From contig CAZMAV010000016.1 in the NCBI GenBank assembly GCA_964564415.1, positions 52,405 through 116,404 on the forward strand: a DNA stretch of 64,000 bases, given 5' to 3'. Source of the DNA: JALEFZ01 sp964564415 (GTDB lineage: Bacteria; Bacteroidota; Bacteroidia; J057). Below are positions 26,821-35,619 of the stretch, piece by piece (the first letter of the stretch is position 1; every line of letters starts with the position of its first letter). The translations under genes were made by a program, and so were the position numbers. The notes beneath the pieces are model-generated. The model saw only the letters and a program-made list of their open reading frames with translations. It did not search any database and was not told where the DNA came from.

Positions 26821-29766
26821 ATGTCTAGGACTATTCCTTCCATTCTGACGGTCCTGAGCCTGCTCTTAGGTCTGTGGGGAAAAAGCCAGCCTACAGCGAT
26901 CAGCGATGCCCTACAGGTAAAAATCATGGAGGATGAAACCCAGTACCTTGATGTGGGGATTCTCCTACAGGATCGGGTGCCGGTTCGTGGCCTCTATGGA
27001 CAGTGGAAGAAGCTCAGGCCGGACCTAGATCGGCGAAACCGTGAGCTTATTCAGCGGCTAAAGGCCAGGGCCAGACAGACTCAGGGTCTACTGCTGGACC
27101 GACTGGGACGCTTGGACCATCTTTCTCATCTCAGGCCATTTTGGATCACCAATGTTATTTTTTGTAGGGTTCGGGCAGATGTACTGAGGGAAATAGATCT
27201 TCTTCCGGGCGTAGATATGATTTTTGAGGAGGGGAAAATTCAACAAGACGACCTGAAAGATGTGGGGAAATTTGCCTCGGGCCTGCCCAATGGCAAAGAA
27301 ACTGGCCTGGCTGTGATTGGAGCTCCCGCCCTTTGGAACATGGGTTACAGGGGCTACGGCACCAAGGTCCTAAACATAGACAGCGGAATTGATGGGGATC
27401 ACCCCGCCCTTCGCAGGCAGTATCTGGGCCGCCGCAAGGACAAACACCTCGCCTGGTTTGATCCGACTTTCCGCTATTCCCAACCCCGATCCTGTGATTG
27501 GCATGGAACCCATACCCTGGGGACAATCCTGGGCCTTGATCCTCATACCAATGATACCATAGGCGTGGCCTTTGAAGCAGAGTGGATGGCCGCCAATGCC
27601 ACCTGCCCGGGACGGAGTACAGCCGATGTCATAGAGACCTTTCAATGGGCCATGGACCCTGATGGAGATTCAACTACCCGCTCAGACATTCCCGATGTCA
27701 TCAACAATTCCTGGACCGATGCAGGCCTTAACGATGAGTGTCAGTCTTTTCTTTACCAAGAAGTCTTTACAGCACTGGAAGCCAGTGGTGTAGCTCTGGT
27801 ATTCTCCGCCGGAAATACCGGGCCGGCCAGCAACAGCATTCCCCCACCCAAAAACATCAACCTCGATCAGGTCAATACCTTCGCTGTAGGTGTGATCAAT
27901 GGAAATTCTCCTCAACTCAACCTGATTTCTTTTTCTGCCCGAGGACCCTCTGATTGTGGAGCTTCGGGTTCTCTGGCCATCAAGCCGGAGGTGGTGGCTC
28001 CAGGCTTTCAAATCAGATCTGCCCACCAGGGAGGAGGATACCGCAGCCGTTCGGGGACTTCCATGGCTGCTCCCCATGTGAGCGGAGCCTTGTTGTTGCT
28101 CAAGCAGGCCTTTCCGGATTTGCCCGGCTACGAACTCAAGCAAGCCCTTTACCAAACTGCCCTCGACCTGGGCCCCAGCGGTGAGGACAACGATTACGGA
28201 AGGGGATTGGTGCAGGTAGGAGCAGCCTTTGAATATCTTATATTTAGGGGAAATACCCCCGCCCCAGCCACTTCGGACTATGACATTAGCCTGAAAATTG
28301 CTTCCCACACCGATCCTCCCTTTTGTGGGGATACCCTGCTGCCTTCTTTTGTGGTTTACAACAAGGGTCAGAAAGAAGTGCGAAGCCTTCAGCTTCGCTT
28401 TGCCTTGGATGCCAAGCTTCGATCCCTTTCCTGGGCCGGTTCTCTAATGCCGGGAGATTCCCTCAGGCTTAACCTTAGCCCCAGGGCTTTGGATAAGGGT
28501 AGACACCTCCTTTGGGTAGAAGTGAGCCTCGATAAGAGCCTCGGCGAAGTAGCCCTCCTGGACAACAGGATCGAAAAGGATTTCTTCTCCTATTCGCCAA
28601 TACTACCAGAAATATTTGCTCCTACATTTTGTCGGGAAGCAGATGCCGCCCTGAAAGCAGAGGGAGTTGGATCGGGTGAAATCCACTGGTATGACAGCCG
28701 GGGAAATCAAGTGGGAACAGGGAGCAGGATTTGGTATGGAAAAATAGAAGCTCCCGATGAGTGGGAAGTAGCGATTTTTCCCGAGGTTCGGGCAGGGCTG
28801 GAAATTCCCAATGTAGCAGAGGGCGTATTTTCTGCGGACTCCTCATTCTCAATTCAGTTTGATGCCAAACAGCCCTTTAAGTTGGAAGAGGTAAGGGTAT
28901 ATGCCAAGGGAGCCGAGCATCGGACTTTTATATTGAAGGATGGGGAGGGAAATACCTTGTACAGCGCAAGAAAATGGGTAGGAGATGGCACGCAAATTAT
29001 CACTTTGAATTGGGACATTGCTCCGGGCATGGATTACACATTTCAGTTGTCGGCGGAGCATCCATTTTTTCGTCAGGCTACTGGCGCTTCTTATCCCCAG
29101 GAAGTGGATGGAGTCCTCCGCATCAATGCGGCAGGAGGGGGAAGGGAGGCCTACGGCTATTTTTATGATTGGAAAATCTCTTACGAATTGCCTTGCAGCC
29201 GCAAAAAAGTAGCCCTTCGCCTGAAAAATGGCAACATGAAAGCAGACTTTAGGGTTGAAGCACAGGAATCCTACTATTCTCCCACAGACTCTTTGAAATT
29301 TTGGGATGAAAGCGACCCCGGAAAAAATTGGGCCTGGGATTTTGGAGATGGAAAAGGATCTCAGCTCCAGCATCCTACCCATCTCTTTGAGGAGCCCGGA
29401 GAATACCTGATTTATCAATGGGTGGAGGGAAAAGATGGCTGCACCGACGCTCATCAGGAAAGGATAGAAGTAACAGAAAGGCTTTTATCCACCCAAACTC
29501 CTGAAGTTGAAGATGGCTGGAAGATATATCCCAATCCTGCATCAGATATTATCTACCTGGAAAAAGAAAACAAGGCAGGTTACAGGGGAGACATAGAGGT
29601 AAGCCTCATGAATCCCTTCGGGAAAGTTCTTGCCAGATACAAACTATCGCCTATGGGAGGTCGATACCCTTTAGATCTGGGCAGACTTTCGAAAGGCCTT
29701 TACTTGCTCCAGGTGGAATCTGTTTCTGGTAGAAGCTTCCTTCGATGCTATTTTATGGGTGATTAG
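26821..29766 (+). CDS. Subtilisin-like (S8) protease with T9SS type A sorting domain
   Basis: 981-aa secreted serine protease. Signal peptide 1-22, an inhibitor-like propeptide (to about 165), then the S8 catalytic domain with the full triad: D187 (NIDSGIDGDHPAL), H228 (WHGTHTLGTILG) and S414 (SGTSMAAPHVSGALLLL), plus oxyanion Asn in INNSW. A CARDB-like domain (about 480-590), a Cys-containing region, one PKD domain (AWDFGDGKGSQL) and a C-terminal type A sorting domain (IYPNPASDIIYLE ... GLYLLQV) follow. Exported by T9SS; degrades extracellular protein. Possibly cotranscribed with the preceding dioxygenase, though the functions are unrelated. Confidence 0.93.
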   Translation: MSRTIPSILTVLSLLLGLWGKSQPTAISDALQVKIMEDETQYLDVGILLQDRVPVRGLYGQWKKLRPDLDRRNRELIQRLKARARQTQGLLLDRLGRLDHLSHLRPFWITNVIFCRVRADVLREIDLLPGVDMIFEEGKIQQDDLKDVGKFASGLPNGKETGLAVIGAPALWNMGYRGYGTKVLNIDSGIDGDHPALRRQYLGRRKDKHLAWFDPTFRYSQPRSCDWHGTHTLGTILGLDPHTNDTIGVAFEAEWMAANATCPGRSTADVIETFQWAMDPDGDSTTRSDIPDVINNSWTDAGLNDECQSFLYQEVFTALEASGVALVFSAGNTGPASNSIPPPKNINLDQVNTFAVGVINGNSPQLNLISFSARGPSDCGASGSLAIKPEVVAPGFQIRSAHQGGGYRSRSGTSMAAPHVSGALLLLKQAFPDLPGYELKQALYQTALDLGPSGEDNDYGRGLVQVGAAFEYLIFRGNTPAPATSDYDISLKIASHTDPPFCGDTLLPSFVVYNKGQKEVRSLQLRFALDAKLRSLSWAGSLMPGDSLRLNLSPRALDKGRHLLWVEVSLDKSLGEVALLDNRIEKDFFSYSPILPEIFAPTFCREADAALKAEGVGSGEIHWYDSRGNQVGTGSRIWYGKIEAPDEWEVAIFPEVRAGLEIPNVAEGVFSADSSFSIQFDAKQPFKLEEVRVYAKGAEHRTFILKDGEGNTLYSARKWVGDGTQIITLNWDIAPGMDYTFQLSAEHPFFRQATGASYPQEVDGVLRINAAGGGREAYGYFYDWKISYELPCSRKKVALRLKNGNMKADFRVEAQESYYSPTDSLKFWDESDPGKNWAWDFGDGKGSQLQHPTHLFEEPGEYLIYQWVEGKDGCTDAHQERIEVTERLLSTQTPEVEDGWKIYPNPASDIIYLEKENKAGYRGDIEVSLMNPFGKVLARYKLSPMGGRYPLDLGRLSKGLYLLQVESVSGRSFLRCYFMGD

Positions 29767-29851
29767 GCAGGAAGATGAAATTCCGCATGATGGCTCATGA
29801 AGCATCCTCCGTGCCTAGCCCAGACTTCCCTGCACCAAGCTCAAAAAAATT

Positions 29852-30967
29852 ATGGTAAATTTTGTCTGCCGTAAGAGTTTCAAGCGATTTCCGATTCACG
29901 ATTTGCGCTGGAAAGGAGAAAATGGAGCCCTGCTGGATGTGGAACACGAACCAGCCTTCGATCCAAAAGCCCTCGGGGGCAAAAAAAAAGATTTGTGGAG
30001 GTATAGAGAAGCCATGGCCCTGCCTAATGGTGTAGAGCCTCTTTCTCTGGGTGAGGGATTTACCCCTCTGATCGAGATAGATATGGGGAAGTCTAGGGTC
30101 TCGTTTAAGGTGGATTACCTATTTCCTTCCGGTTCCTACAAGGACAGGGGTTCTGCGGTTTTGATGTCCTATGCCCGCCATTTGGGGGTAAAAGAGGTGG
30201 TCCAGGATTCTTCGGGGAATGCAGGGGCTTCCATCGCCAACTATGCGGCATTGGCGGGCATCGATTGCCGTATTTTTGTCCCGGCGATCACCTCTCCGGC
30301 AAAATTGGTCCAACTTGCTGCTTTTGGGGCAAAGATAGAACGAATAGAAGGGAGCAGGGAGGATACCGCAAAGGCTGCCCGCAAAGCCGCGGAGGGTAAA
30401 TTCTATGCCTCCCATGTCTGGCATCCTATCTTCTATGAGGGAACCAAGACCTTCGCCTATGAGATCTGCGAACAAAGAGGCTGGAAAGCCCCCGATAGCC
30501 TCATTCTCCCTGCTGGCAATGGGACCCTCCTCATCGGAGCTTATATCGGATTCCGAGAACTGCTTTCCCTGGGGATCATCAATCATATGCCCAAACTCAT
30601 AGGGGTACAAGCAGCTCACTGTGCCCCCCTTTATCAGGAATTTTACAACTCTGAGCCCATGCCATTAGCCTCCACCCTGGCTGAAGGGATTGCCATTGCC
30701 GAACCCCTAAGGGGAAGGCAAATGATAGAAATGGTAAGGGATAGCGGAGGGTCTTTCATCCAGGTTAGTGAAGAAGAAATCCGCCAATCCCTCCTAAATA
30801 TGTGCCGCCGCGGTTTCTTTATCGAGCCCACCTCTGCTGCTGTGGTGGCAGGTCTAGCCCAATATCTGGAGACAAAGGCTGAAAAGGGAGAAGATGTCGT
30901 CTCCGTCCTGACAGGTAATGGCCTGAAAAGCAGCGAAAAAATTCAGAAGGTACTCATGGAAGCATAA
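29852..30967 (+). CDS. Threonine synthase-like PLP enzyme
   Basis: 371-aa fold-type II pyridoxal-phosphate enzyme, closest in pattern to threonine synthase (phosphohomoserine to threonine). PLP lysine is K97 in FPSGSYKDRGSAVLM; the phosphate-binding loops are SSGNAGASIANYAA and LPAGNGTLLIGAY. The N-terminal part carries LSLGEGFTPLIE. It is shorter than the enterobacterial enzyme and lacks an obvious zinc-ribbon start (only C6), so a threonine-dehydratase- or diaminopropionate-lyase-like activity is possible. Start ATG at 29852; no Shine-Dalgarno. Stands alone, not in a thrABC operon. Confidence 0.75.
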   Translation: MVNFVCRKSFKRFPIHDLRWKGENGALLDVEHEPAFDPKALGGKKKDLWRYREAMALPNGVEPLSLGEGFTPLIEIDMGKSRVSFKVDYLFPSGSYKDRGSAVLMSYARHLGVKEVVQDSSGNAGASIANYAALAGIDCRIFVPAITSPAKLVQLAAFGAKIERIEGSREDTAKAARKAAEGKFYASHVWHPIFYEGTKTFAYEICEQRGWKAPDSLILPAGNGTLLIGAYIGFRELLSLGIINHMPKLIGVQAAHCAPLYQEFYNSEPMPLASTLAEGIAIAEPLRGRQMIEMVRDSGGSFIQVSEEEIRQSLLNMCRRGFFIEPTSAAVVAGLAQYLETKAEKGEDVVSVLTGNGLKSSEKIQKVLMEA

Positions 30968-31093
30968 AAAGGCCTTCTATTTTTCCGTATGTCTGAGGAT
31001 TTCCTTCATTCGATGATAATTTTCTTGAAAATCGGCTGGACTTTATTACGATTTTTCTAATTTAATGTCATTCTACTTCACCTCATCGAATTC

Positions 31094-32635
31094 ATGCACC
31101 TCATTTATTCTACAGAAAGCCCTGCTGCCGGCAACTTGCACTACTACCATCTTCCCAAAGGATGGGTAAGGCTATGGTTGGTCAAGCAAAAAATTCAGCA
31201 GCGTGAAAGCTTCAGGATTAAGTTGGACGAGGCGATTATGGCAGATCCTTCCAAGGCTTATTTCCTCCAATACAAGCCTACCTTCAGCTCCCAGGACAAG
31301 ATCAACCTCTCCTTTACCTCTAAAGGATTCCTAAAATCCATCTCTACCGAAAAGGAATACCCCACCTGGGAGGAGTTGATGAATGACAAATTTTTAAAGC
31401 AAAATGGGAAGCCCAAGTCCGTCGGGGAACAAAACCCTCAAATTGGTTTTGTGCAAGAGGAATTGATGTGGGAAACCTTTTTCGATCCCTTCGACCCCGA
31501 TTCTGTGAAGGAAGTCAATGAGACCCTTTCCACTTATGATGATGAGCTTGCCCTTAGGATTGATGATCTGGGCCAAAAAGAGAGCTTCCAACCCTCCAAA
31601 GGCTCCAAAAAAGAAATGAAACCCGGAATCTTTTGTCGGCCACTGGTTCCCATTCATGTAGAAGTTCATTCAGAAAAAAGAAAGGACAAGCAGGTCCTAT
31701 CTTTGCCTTACGAGGGGAGGACACATTTTATAGAGGTACCTGCCAACAACTGGGTGAGTTCCAAGCTGAAAATCGATTTTGATGACCTGGGCTTTCCCAA
31801 GGAAATAGACATTCAAAAGGGAAGCCTTGCCCTGGCCGTGGTCCAGACTCCTATCCGTATTCTCCGTTCTATCGTCAGCATCATTACTGAGGTATTTCAG
31901 GTAAGGGTAAATTGGAAAAACCTGGCTACCAAGGCCATCGAGAGCGACTCCCGCTACCAGGAGGCCCTCGCAAAGGCTGAAAAGATGGAGCTCAAGGCGG
32001 AGCAGGAAGCCCTTAAGGTCAGGCTCGAAAAAGAAGCCAAAGAAAAGAAAGAAGAAGAGCTTAATAAAACCGAAGAGATTGCCGCCGAATTGGCAGATGA
32101 AAACGAATTCATCCGCGACCGTAGTTTTCCCGGAACTGCCGAGCTACAAAAGTTTGACATGCGACTGCAGGTTATTCGCTATAGTAGCGGCAAGGAATCC
32201 ACCCTGGGCATACTCTTCGATGTCAGCGAAAAGAAAAAATTTCTGGCCTACACCCTCGAAGATGAACACCGGGAGGAAAAGGTCGAGGGCGATACCCGTG
32301 TACCTCCCGGCACCTATGAGATTAAGTTTCGCAAAGAAGGGGGCTTCCACAAAAAGTACTCGACAAAATTCAAGGACATCCATAAAGGAATGCTCCACGT
32401 GATCGATGTCCCCAATTTCAAATTTATTCTCATCCACGTAGGGAATTTCGATGAAGATACCGCCGGATGCCTCTTGGTAGCAGACGGTGCCCACCAGAAC
32501 CTGACCCAGGATGGGCGGATCGAGAGTTCGATACGTGCCTACAAGCGAATATATCTTCTGATTGCCGATAAATTGGAGGAGGGTAAGCGTGTTGGGATAC
32601 AGTATGTAGATTACGATTTTTCCGAGATTACCTAA
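31094..32635 (+). CDS. Unknown N-terminal domain, coiled coil and C-terminal DUF5675 domain
   Basis: 513-aa protein without signal peptide. Residues 1-270 match nothing I recognise (SKGFLKSISTEKEYPTWEEL and two later beta-rich stretches). A strongly helical Lys/Glu/Ala segment (about 285-345) is probably a coiled coil. The C-terminal ~145 residues form a DUF5675 domain: LGILFD, TLEDEHRE, DTRVPPGTYEIKFRKEGGF, GMLHVIDVPNFKFILIHVGN, DTAGCLLVADG. The HVGN...DTAGC layout recalls the His/Cys pair of L,D-transpeptidase-like folds. Convergent with the next gene, 12 bases apart. Confidence 0.7.
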   Translation: MHLIYSTESPAAGNLHYYHLPKGWVRLWLVKQKIQQRESFRIKLDEAIMADPSKAYFLQYKPTFSSQDKINLSFTSKGFLKSISTEKEYPTWEELMNDKFLKQNGKPKSVGEQNPQIGFVQEELMWETFFDPFDPDSVKEVNETLSTYDDELALRIDDLGQKESFQPSKGSKKEMKPGIFCRPLVPIHVEVHSEKRKDKQVLSLPYEGRTHFIEVPANNWVSSKLKIDFDDLGFPKEIDIQKGSLALAVVQTPIRILRSIVSIITEVFQVRVNWKNLATKAIESDSRYQEALAKAEKMELKAEQEALKVRLEKEAKEKKEEELNKTEEIAAELADENEFIRDRSFPGTAELQKFDMRLQVIRYSSGKESTLGILFDVSEKKKFLAYTLEDEHREEKVEGDTRVPPGTYEIKFRKEGGFHKKYSTKFKDIHKGMLHVIDVPNFKFILIHVGNFDEDTAGCLLVADGAHQNLTQDGRIESSIRAYKRIYLLIADKLEEGKRVGIQYVDYDFSEIT

Positions 32636-32647
32636 AGATGCCAATCT

Positions 32648-33661
32648 TCAGGGCAGGTATTTATTCTTGAGTTGGCGTGCAAGCCCTGATTCCTTATCCA
32701 GTTCGACAGAGATATCCAGAATCTGACCGATCTTGATCCAGCGTTTTTTTTCCTTGACTTCTGCGACCCAGAGCTTATTGGGGAGATAAGCCACTTTTCG
32801 ACAGGCTGCGACAAAAGCTTCCTGGAGGAAGAAATTTTCTCCTCCGGGCTGAAACTTTTCTTCATGAATGACACTTCCACTCTTGCGGTCGGCCAGAATG
32901 ACGATGAGTGGCAAATAGGGACGCCCCGAGGATTCTTCTTCCACTTGTGGAAGGTAAAAGAGTGCTGCCAACCATTCCTCCTGGGAGCGAGGAAATTCCG
33001 AACAATTGCTTCTGAGGTATAGCTGCTGGTTGGGCAGTACCCTGCTTTCATCCAGTTCCAGGGGCACCCAGTCATCCTCCCATTCATCCAAAAAGAGAGG
33101 ATTTTTAGGCCTGCGAATCAATAAATGCGCTTCGTTGTTGGACATGTGGTCCAGGAGATCCCTGTCCGAACGAAAGCGGGTAGCTACATGAAGGGCCTGC
33201 TCCACGGCCACTTCCAACCAATCCGCTTGAAATTGCTCCCGGATGGGCCAGGGAACCCAACCGGGAGAATAGTCTCGGAAGACAGGATACTTACCGGAAA
33301 AACTTTTGGAGTGGCAATGGAGTGCGATGAGTTCCTTTTCGGAGTCAAAAAGTTCATGCTCAGGTAAAAAGATCAAAACCAGACAATCCTGTTCGTATAG
33401 GACTTCGGTTTCTGGTGTGTCGGCATCCCCATCAAAAAGATGCTCGTAACTGTCTAGTCCCTCTGATCCCTTGTACACAGCCAGCCCCTCTGCATCCTGT
33501 TGGGGACCTAAAATGCAGCAATAGCCAATTTCTTGCCCTTGTGGATGCTCCACGCCAAACAGGTCCATCTCCAACATCCATTTCCAGGGTGCCAACCGAT
33601 GGAAGGTATCAGCTAATGCAAACAGCCGCCTCCAAGCCTCCTTTTTGATCCGTTGGTTCAA
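32648..33661 (-). CDS. DUF7309/DUF6930-like protein, unknown function
   Basis: 337-aa cytosolic protein. The N-terminus (AWRRLFALADTFHRLAPWKWM, LFGVEHPQGQEIGYCCILG, GLAVYKGSEGLDSY) matches the pattern I associate with DUF7309, and the C-terminal part (RPYLPLIVILADRKSGSVI, ACRKVAYLPNKLWV) with DUF6930. Such pairs occur in SEC-C-like or stand-alone proteins of unknown role. No ATG is available before residue 29, and the stop upstream (33665-33667) leaves the TTG at 33661 as the start. Confidence 0.6.
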   Translation of the reverse strand: MNQRIKKEAWRRLFALADTFHRLAPWKWMLEMDLFGVEHPQGQEIGYCCILGPQQDAEGLAVYKGSEGLDSYEHLFDGDADTPETEVLYEQDCLVLIFLPEHELFDSEKELIALHCHSKSFSGKYPVFRDYSPGWVPWPIREQFQADWLEVAVEQALHVATRFRSDRDLLDHMSNNEAHLLIRRPKNPLFLDEWEDDWVPLELDESRVLPNQQLYLRSNCSEFPRSQEEWLAALFYLPQVEEESSGRPYLPLIVILADRKSGSVIHEEKFQPGGENFFLQEAFVAACRKVAYLPNKLWVAEVKEKKRWIKIGQILDISVELDKESGLARQLKNKYLP

Positions 33662-33987
33662 GTGCTAAAGGTTATCTTCTGCGAATCAAATCATCCTCTA
33701 GGTTGAAGTAGATGAATTATAGTTTACTAAAACTAAATAAACATAGATCCGAGTTTCAAATCAAAGATATAAAATGTTTTATCTATAAAAAACTAATTAT
33801 ATAAATGTATAAGCCATTGGTATTCAGTAATCTAAAATAGTTGTTATACGAAGAAATCCTCAGAAAAAGTAAATAGACTTCTACTGAGGATTTAAGATTG
33901 TGGGCTATACTAGCCTTCTGGGGCTCCGCAAAACTATGAGCCTGTAGCATATTCCAAGAGGGAATAGGGAAAATGTGGATAGAGGTC
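33662..33987. other. AT-rich gap with a perfect hairpin
   Basis: No coding sequence seen in about 326 bases. A perfect 10-bp inverted repeat AAATCCTCAG (33854-33863) / CTGAGGATTT (33884-33893), with an inner AAGT / ACTT pairing, lies 95 bases past the stop of the small minus-strand gene. It lacks a following T-run on either strand but may still end or protect the transcript. Confidence 0.5.
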
Positions 33988-34308
33988 TTAGGAGTCCTTC
34001 CTGGGTTTGGTGAAAAAGATGGCATGATCAAAATTTCCGGTTTGCTCCTGCCATTGCATGATCAACTCAAAGGTATTATTGGATTTTATGTAGTCCATAT
34101 ACCCTTGGACACCTTTTACTCCGATCAGTTCTGAGAACACCTGACAGTCCTTCTCGCTGGGATTGGGAGACATGAAAGATTCCAGCTCGTCGATATCGTA
34201 TAAGGCTACGAATGATTCGAACTTGTCCTCAGGGACTTTGTAGGAGGTGGCAAAGTTTCGATATTTCTCAATTCTATGCTTTTCGAGTTCGATAGGTGAT
34301 TTATCCAT
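33988..34308 (-). CDS. Small hypothetical protein
   Basis: 106-aa acidic/charged cytosolic protein with no signal peptide (MDKSPIELEKHRIEKYRNF, PSEKDCQVFSELIGVKG, HAIFFTKPRKDS). No family recognised. Codon use looks coding and the ATG at 34308 is directly followed upstream by a 69-base region with 12-bp inverted repeats, which probably includes its promoter or leader. Confidence 0.5.
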   Translation of the reverse strand: MDKSPIELEKHRIEKYRNFATSYKVPEDKFESFVALYDIDELESFMSPNPSEKDCQVFSELIGVKGVQGYMDYIKSNNTFELIMQWQEQTGNFDHAIFFTKPRKDS

Positions 34309-34310
34309 AA

Positions 34311-34379
34311 ATATTCTGTTTGGTACAATAAGTGCTTATGTCGCCTTTTTGTTGTTCAAGGAAGATTCAAACAGAATAT
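34311..34379. repeat. 12-bp inverted repeats flanking 45 bases
   Basis: ATATTCTGTTTG (34311-34322) and CAAACAGAATAT (34368-34379) are perfect inverted copies separated by 45 bases. The left arm begins three bases upstream of the small gene's ATG. Either a long-loop leader hairpin, paired protein sites, or a 69-bp relic of a miniature element. Confidence 0.6.
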
Positions 34380-34444
34380 CGGGGGAGCTTTCCCGGAATG
34401 AGTCTGATGGGCTTGGGGCAATTTCTTTTTCCGCCGGGCGCTGT

Positions 34445-34484
34445 TAATAAAAAAAGGATGCAGCAGGTGGGATTTGCTACATCC
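34445..34484 (-). terminator. Intrinsic terminator on minus strand with no gene before it
   Basis: In the minus sense GGATG-AGCA pairs with TGCT-CATCC (34456-34484) and is followed by TTTTTTTATTAA (to 34445). No minus-strand protein gene ends within the preceding 240 bases, so the terminated transcript is unexplained; a small RNA or antisense leader is possible. A TAGTTTTG -7-like box lies at 34557-34550 on the same strand, but without a -33 TTG. Confidence 0.6.
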
Positions 34485-34723
34485 AGGGGTTATAATGGAA
34501 GATAAATTCCAGGTGTGTAGGAAGAAAAGTTTTCATGCTTGGGTTGATTCAAAACTAAGGAAGAAATGGCCTCGATTTTTTGGGAAATATCCCAAGCCTC
34601 CCGATGTATTGGTGAAAAATCCAAAAAAATAATTGGGCGTCTATGCGATTGGTAAAAAATGCAAATCCTATGCCTTGCTCCCTTGGATTTTGGGATTTAT
34701 CGCCTGAATTTTTATACTGACAA

Positions 34724-35617
34724 ATGACTATTTTTGATTTAAGAATAGGCTTGGGCTTGATGTTGCTCCTTGGGGCAAATGTCCATTTGATTGGGCAGGG
34801 CCAGACTTTTAGGCTCCCTCGCGAGCTGAATGAGGCTTCCGGGCTGGCTACCTGGTCCGAGGACACCCTCATCTGGATCAATGACAGTGGAGATGGCCCC
34901 AATATTTACCTTACAAATGAGGAGGGAAAGCTGTACGGCGCCATCTACCTGGATGAACTCCGGCACAAGGATTGGGAAGATCTAAGCCTGGATGATAAGC
35001 GTCGCCTGTTCATTGGAGATGTGGGCAACAATTGCCATTGCAGAAGGGACCTGGGCATCTATATTTTTGATCCCCGGACCGCAGACCTGGATTCAATCGA
35101 ATTTTCCTTCGCCAATCAAAGGGATTATCCTTCAAGGGGCAAAGACAGGCTCTTCGACCTTGAAGCATTTTTTTACTACGGGGATAGCCTCTACCTCTTT
35201 ACCAAGGGAGACTTAAGAGAAAAAAACTTCAGGACCTATCTCTATGTCCTTCCGGCAAAGGCGGGAAGCTACACAGTATGGCCCAGAGACAGCCTCGAAT
35301 TAGGAAATAGGGTAGTTACGGGAGCGGCAATTCGATCGGATGGAAAGGAGGCCATGCTTCTCGCCTACAGGTTTGGGCAGGGACTGGGACTGTTTTTCCT
35401 TACTAAGGCGGAGGTCTGGATATTTTCGGAATTTGAAGGGGATAAATTCTTAAGGGGAAAGATCCGTAAGCTAAAGCTCAAGCCCCGTTGGCGGCCTACC
35501 CAGTTTGAGGCTATTGATTATGGGAAAAAAGATGAGATATATGTGGGTTCTGAAGCTCTGCCCTTTTTTAAGCAGCGGATGAAAAAAATCGGAACCGGAA
35601 AACCCGGCTCCGATTGA
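34724..35617 (+). CDS. Secreted beta-propeller-like protein, unknown
   Basis: 297-aa protein with an N-terminal signal/anchor (LRIGLGLMLLLGANVHLIGQG). The body has repeating propeller-like motifs: ELNEASGLATWSEDTLIWINDSG, WEDLSLDDKRRLFIGDVGNN, DLEAFFYYGDSLYLFTKG, QFEAIDYGKKDEIYVGSEA. The EASGLA...DTLI..NDSGD and WEDL...IGDVGNN patterns are typical of a Bacteroidota family related to SdiA-regulated/esterase-like propellers. Enzymatic function unknown; two nearby cysteines in NNCHCRRD could bind a metal. Start ATG at 34724. Confidence 0.6.
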   Translation: MTIFDLRIGLGLMLLLGANVHLIGQGQTFRLPRELNEASGLATWSEDTLIWINDSGDGPNIYLTNEEGKLYGAIYLDELRHKDWEDLSLDDKRRLFIGDVGNNCHCRRDLGIYIFDPRTADLDSIEFSFANQRDYPSRGKDRLFDLEAFFYYGDSLYLFTKGDLREKNFRTYLYVLPAKAGSYTVWPRDSLELGNRVVTGAAIRSDGKEAMLLAYRFGQGLGLFFLTKAEVWIFSEFEGDKFLRGKIRKLKLKPRWRPTQFEAIDYGKKDEIYVGSEALPFFKQRMKKIGTGKPGSD

Positions 35618-35619
35618 TA

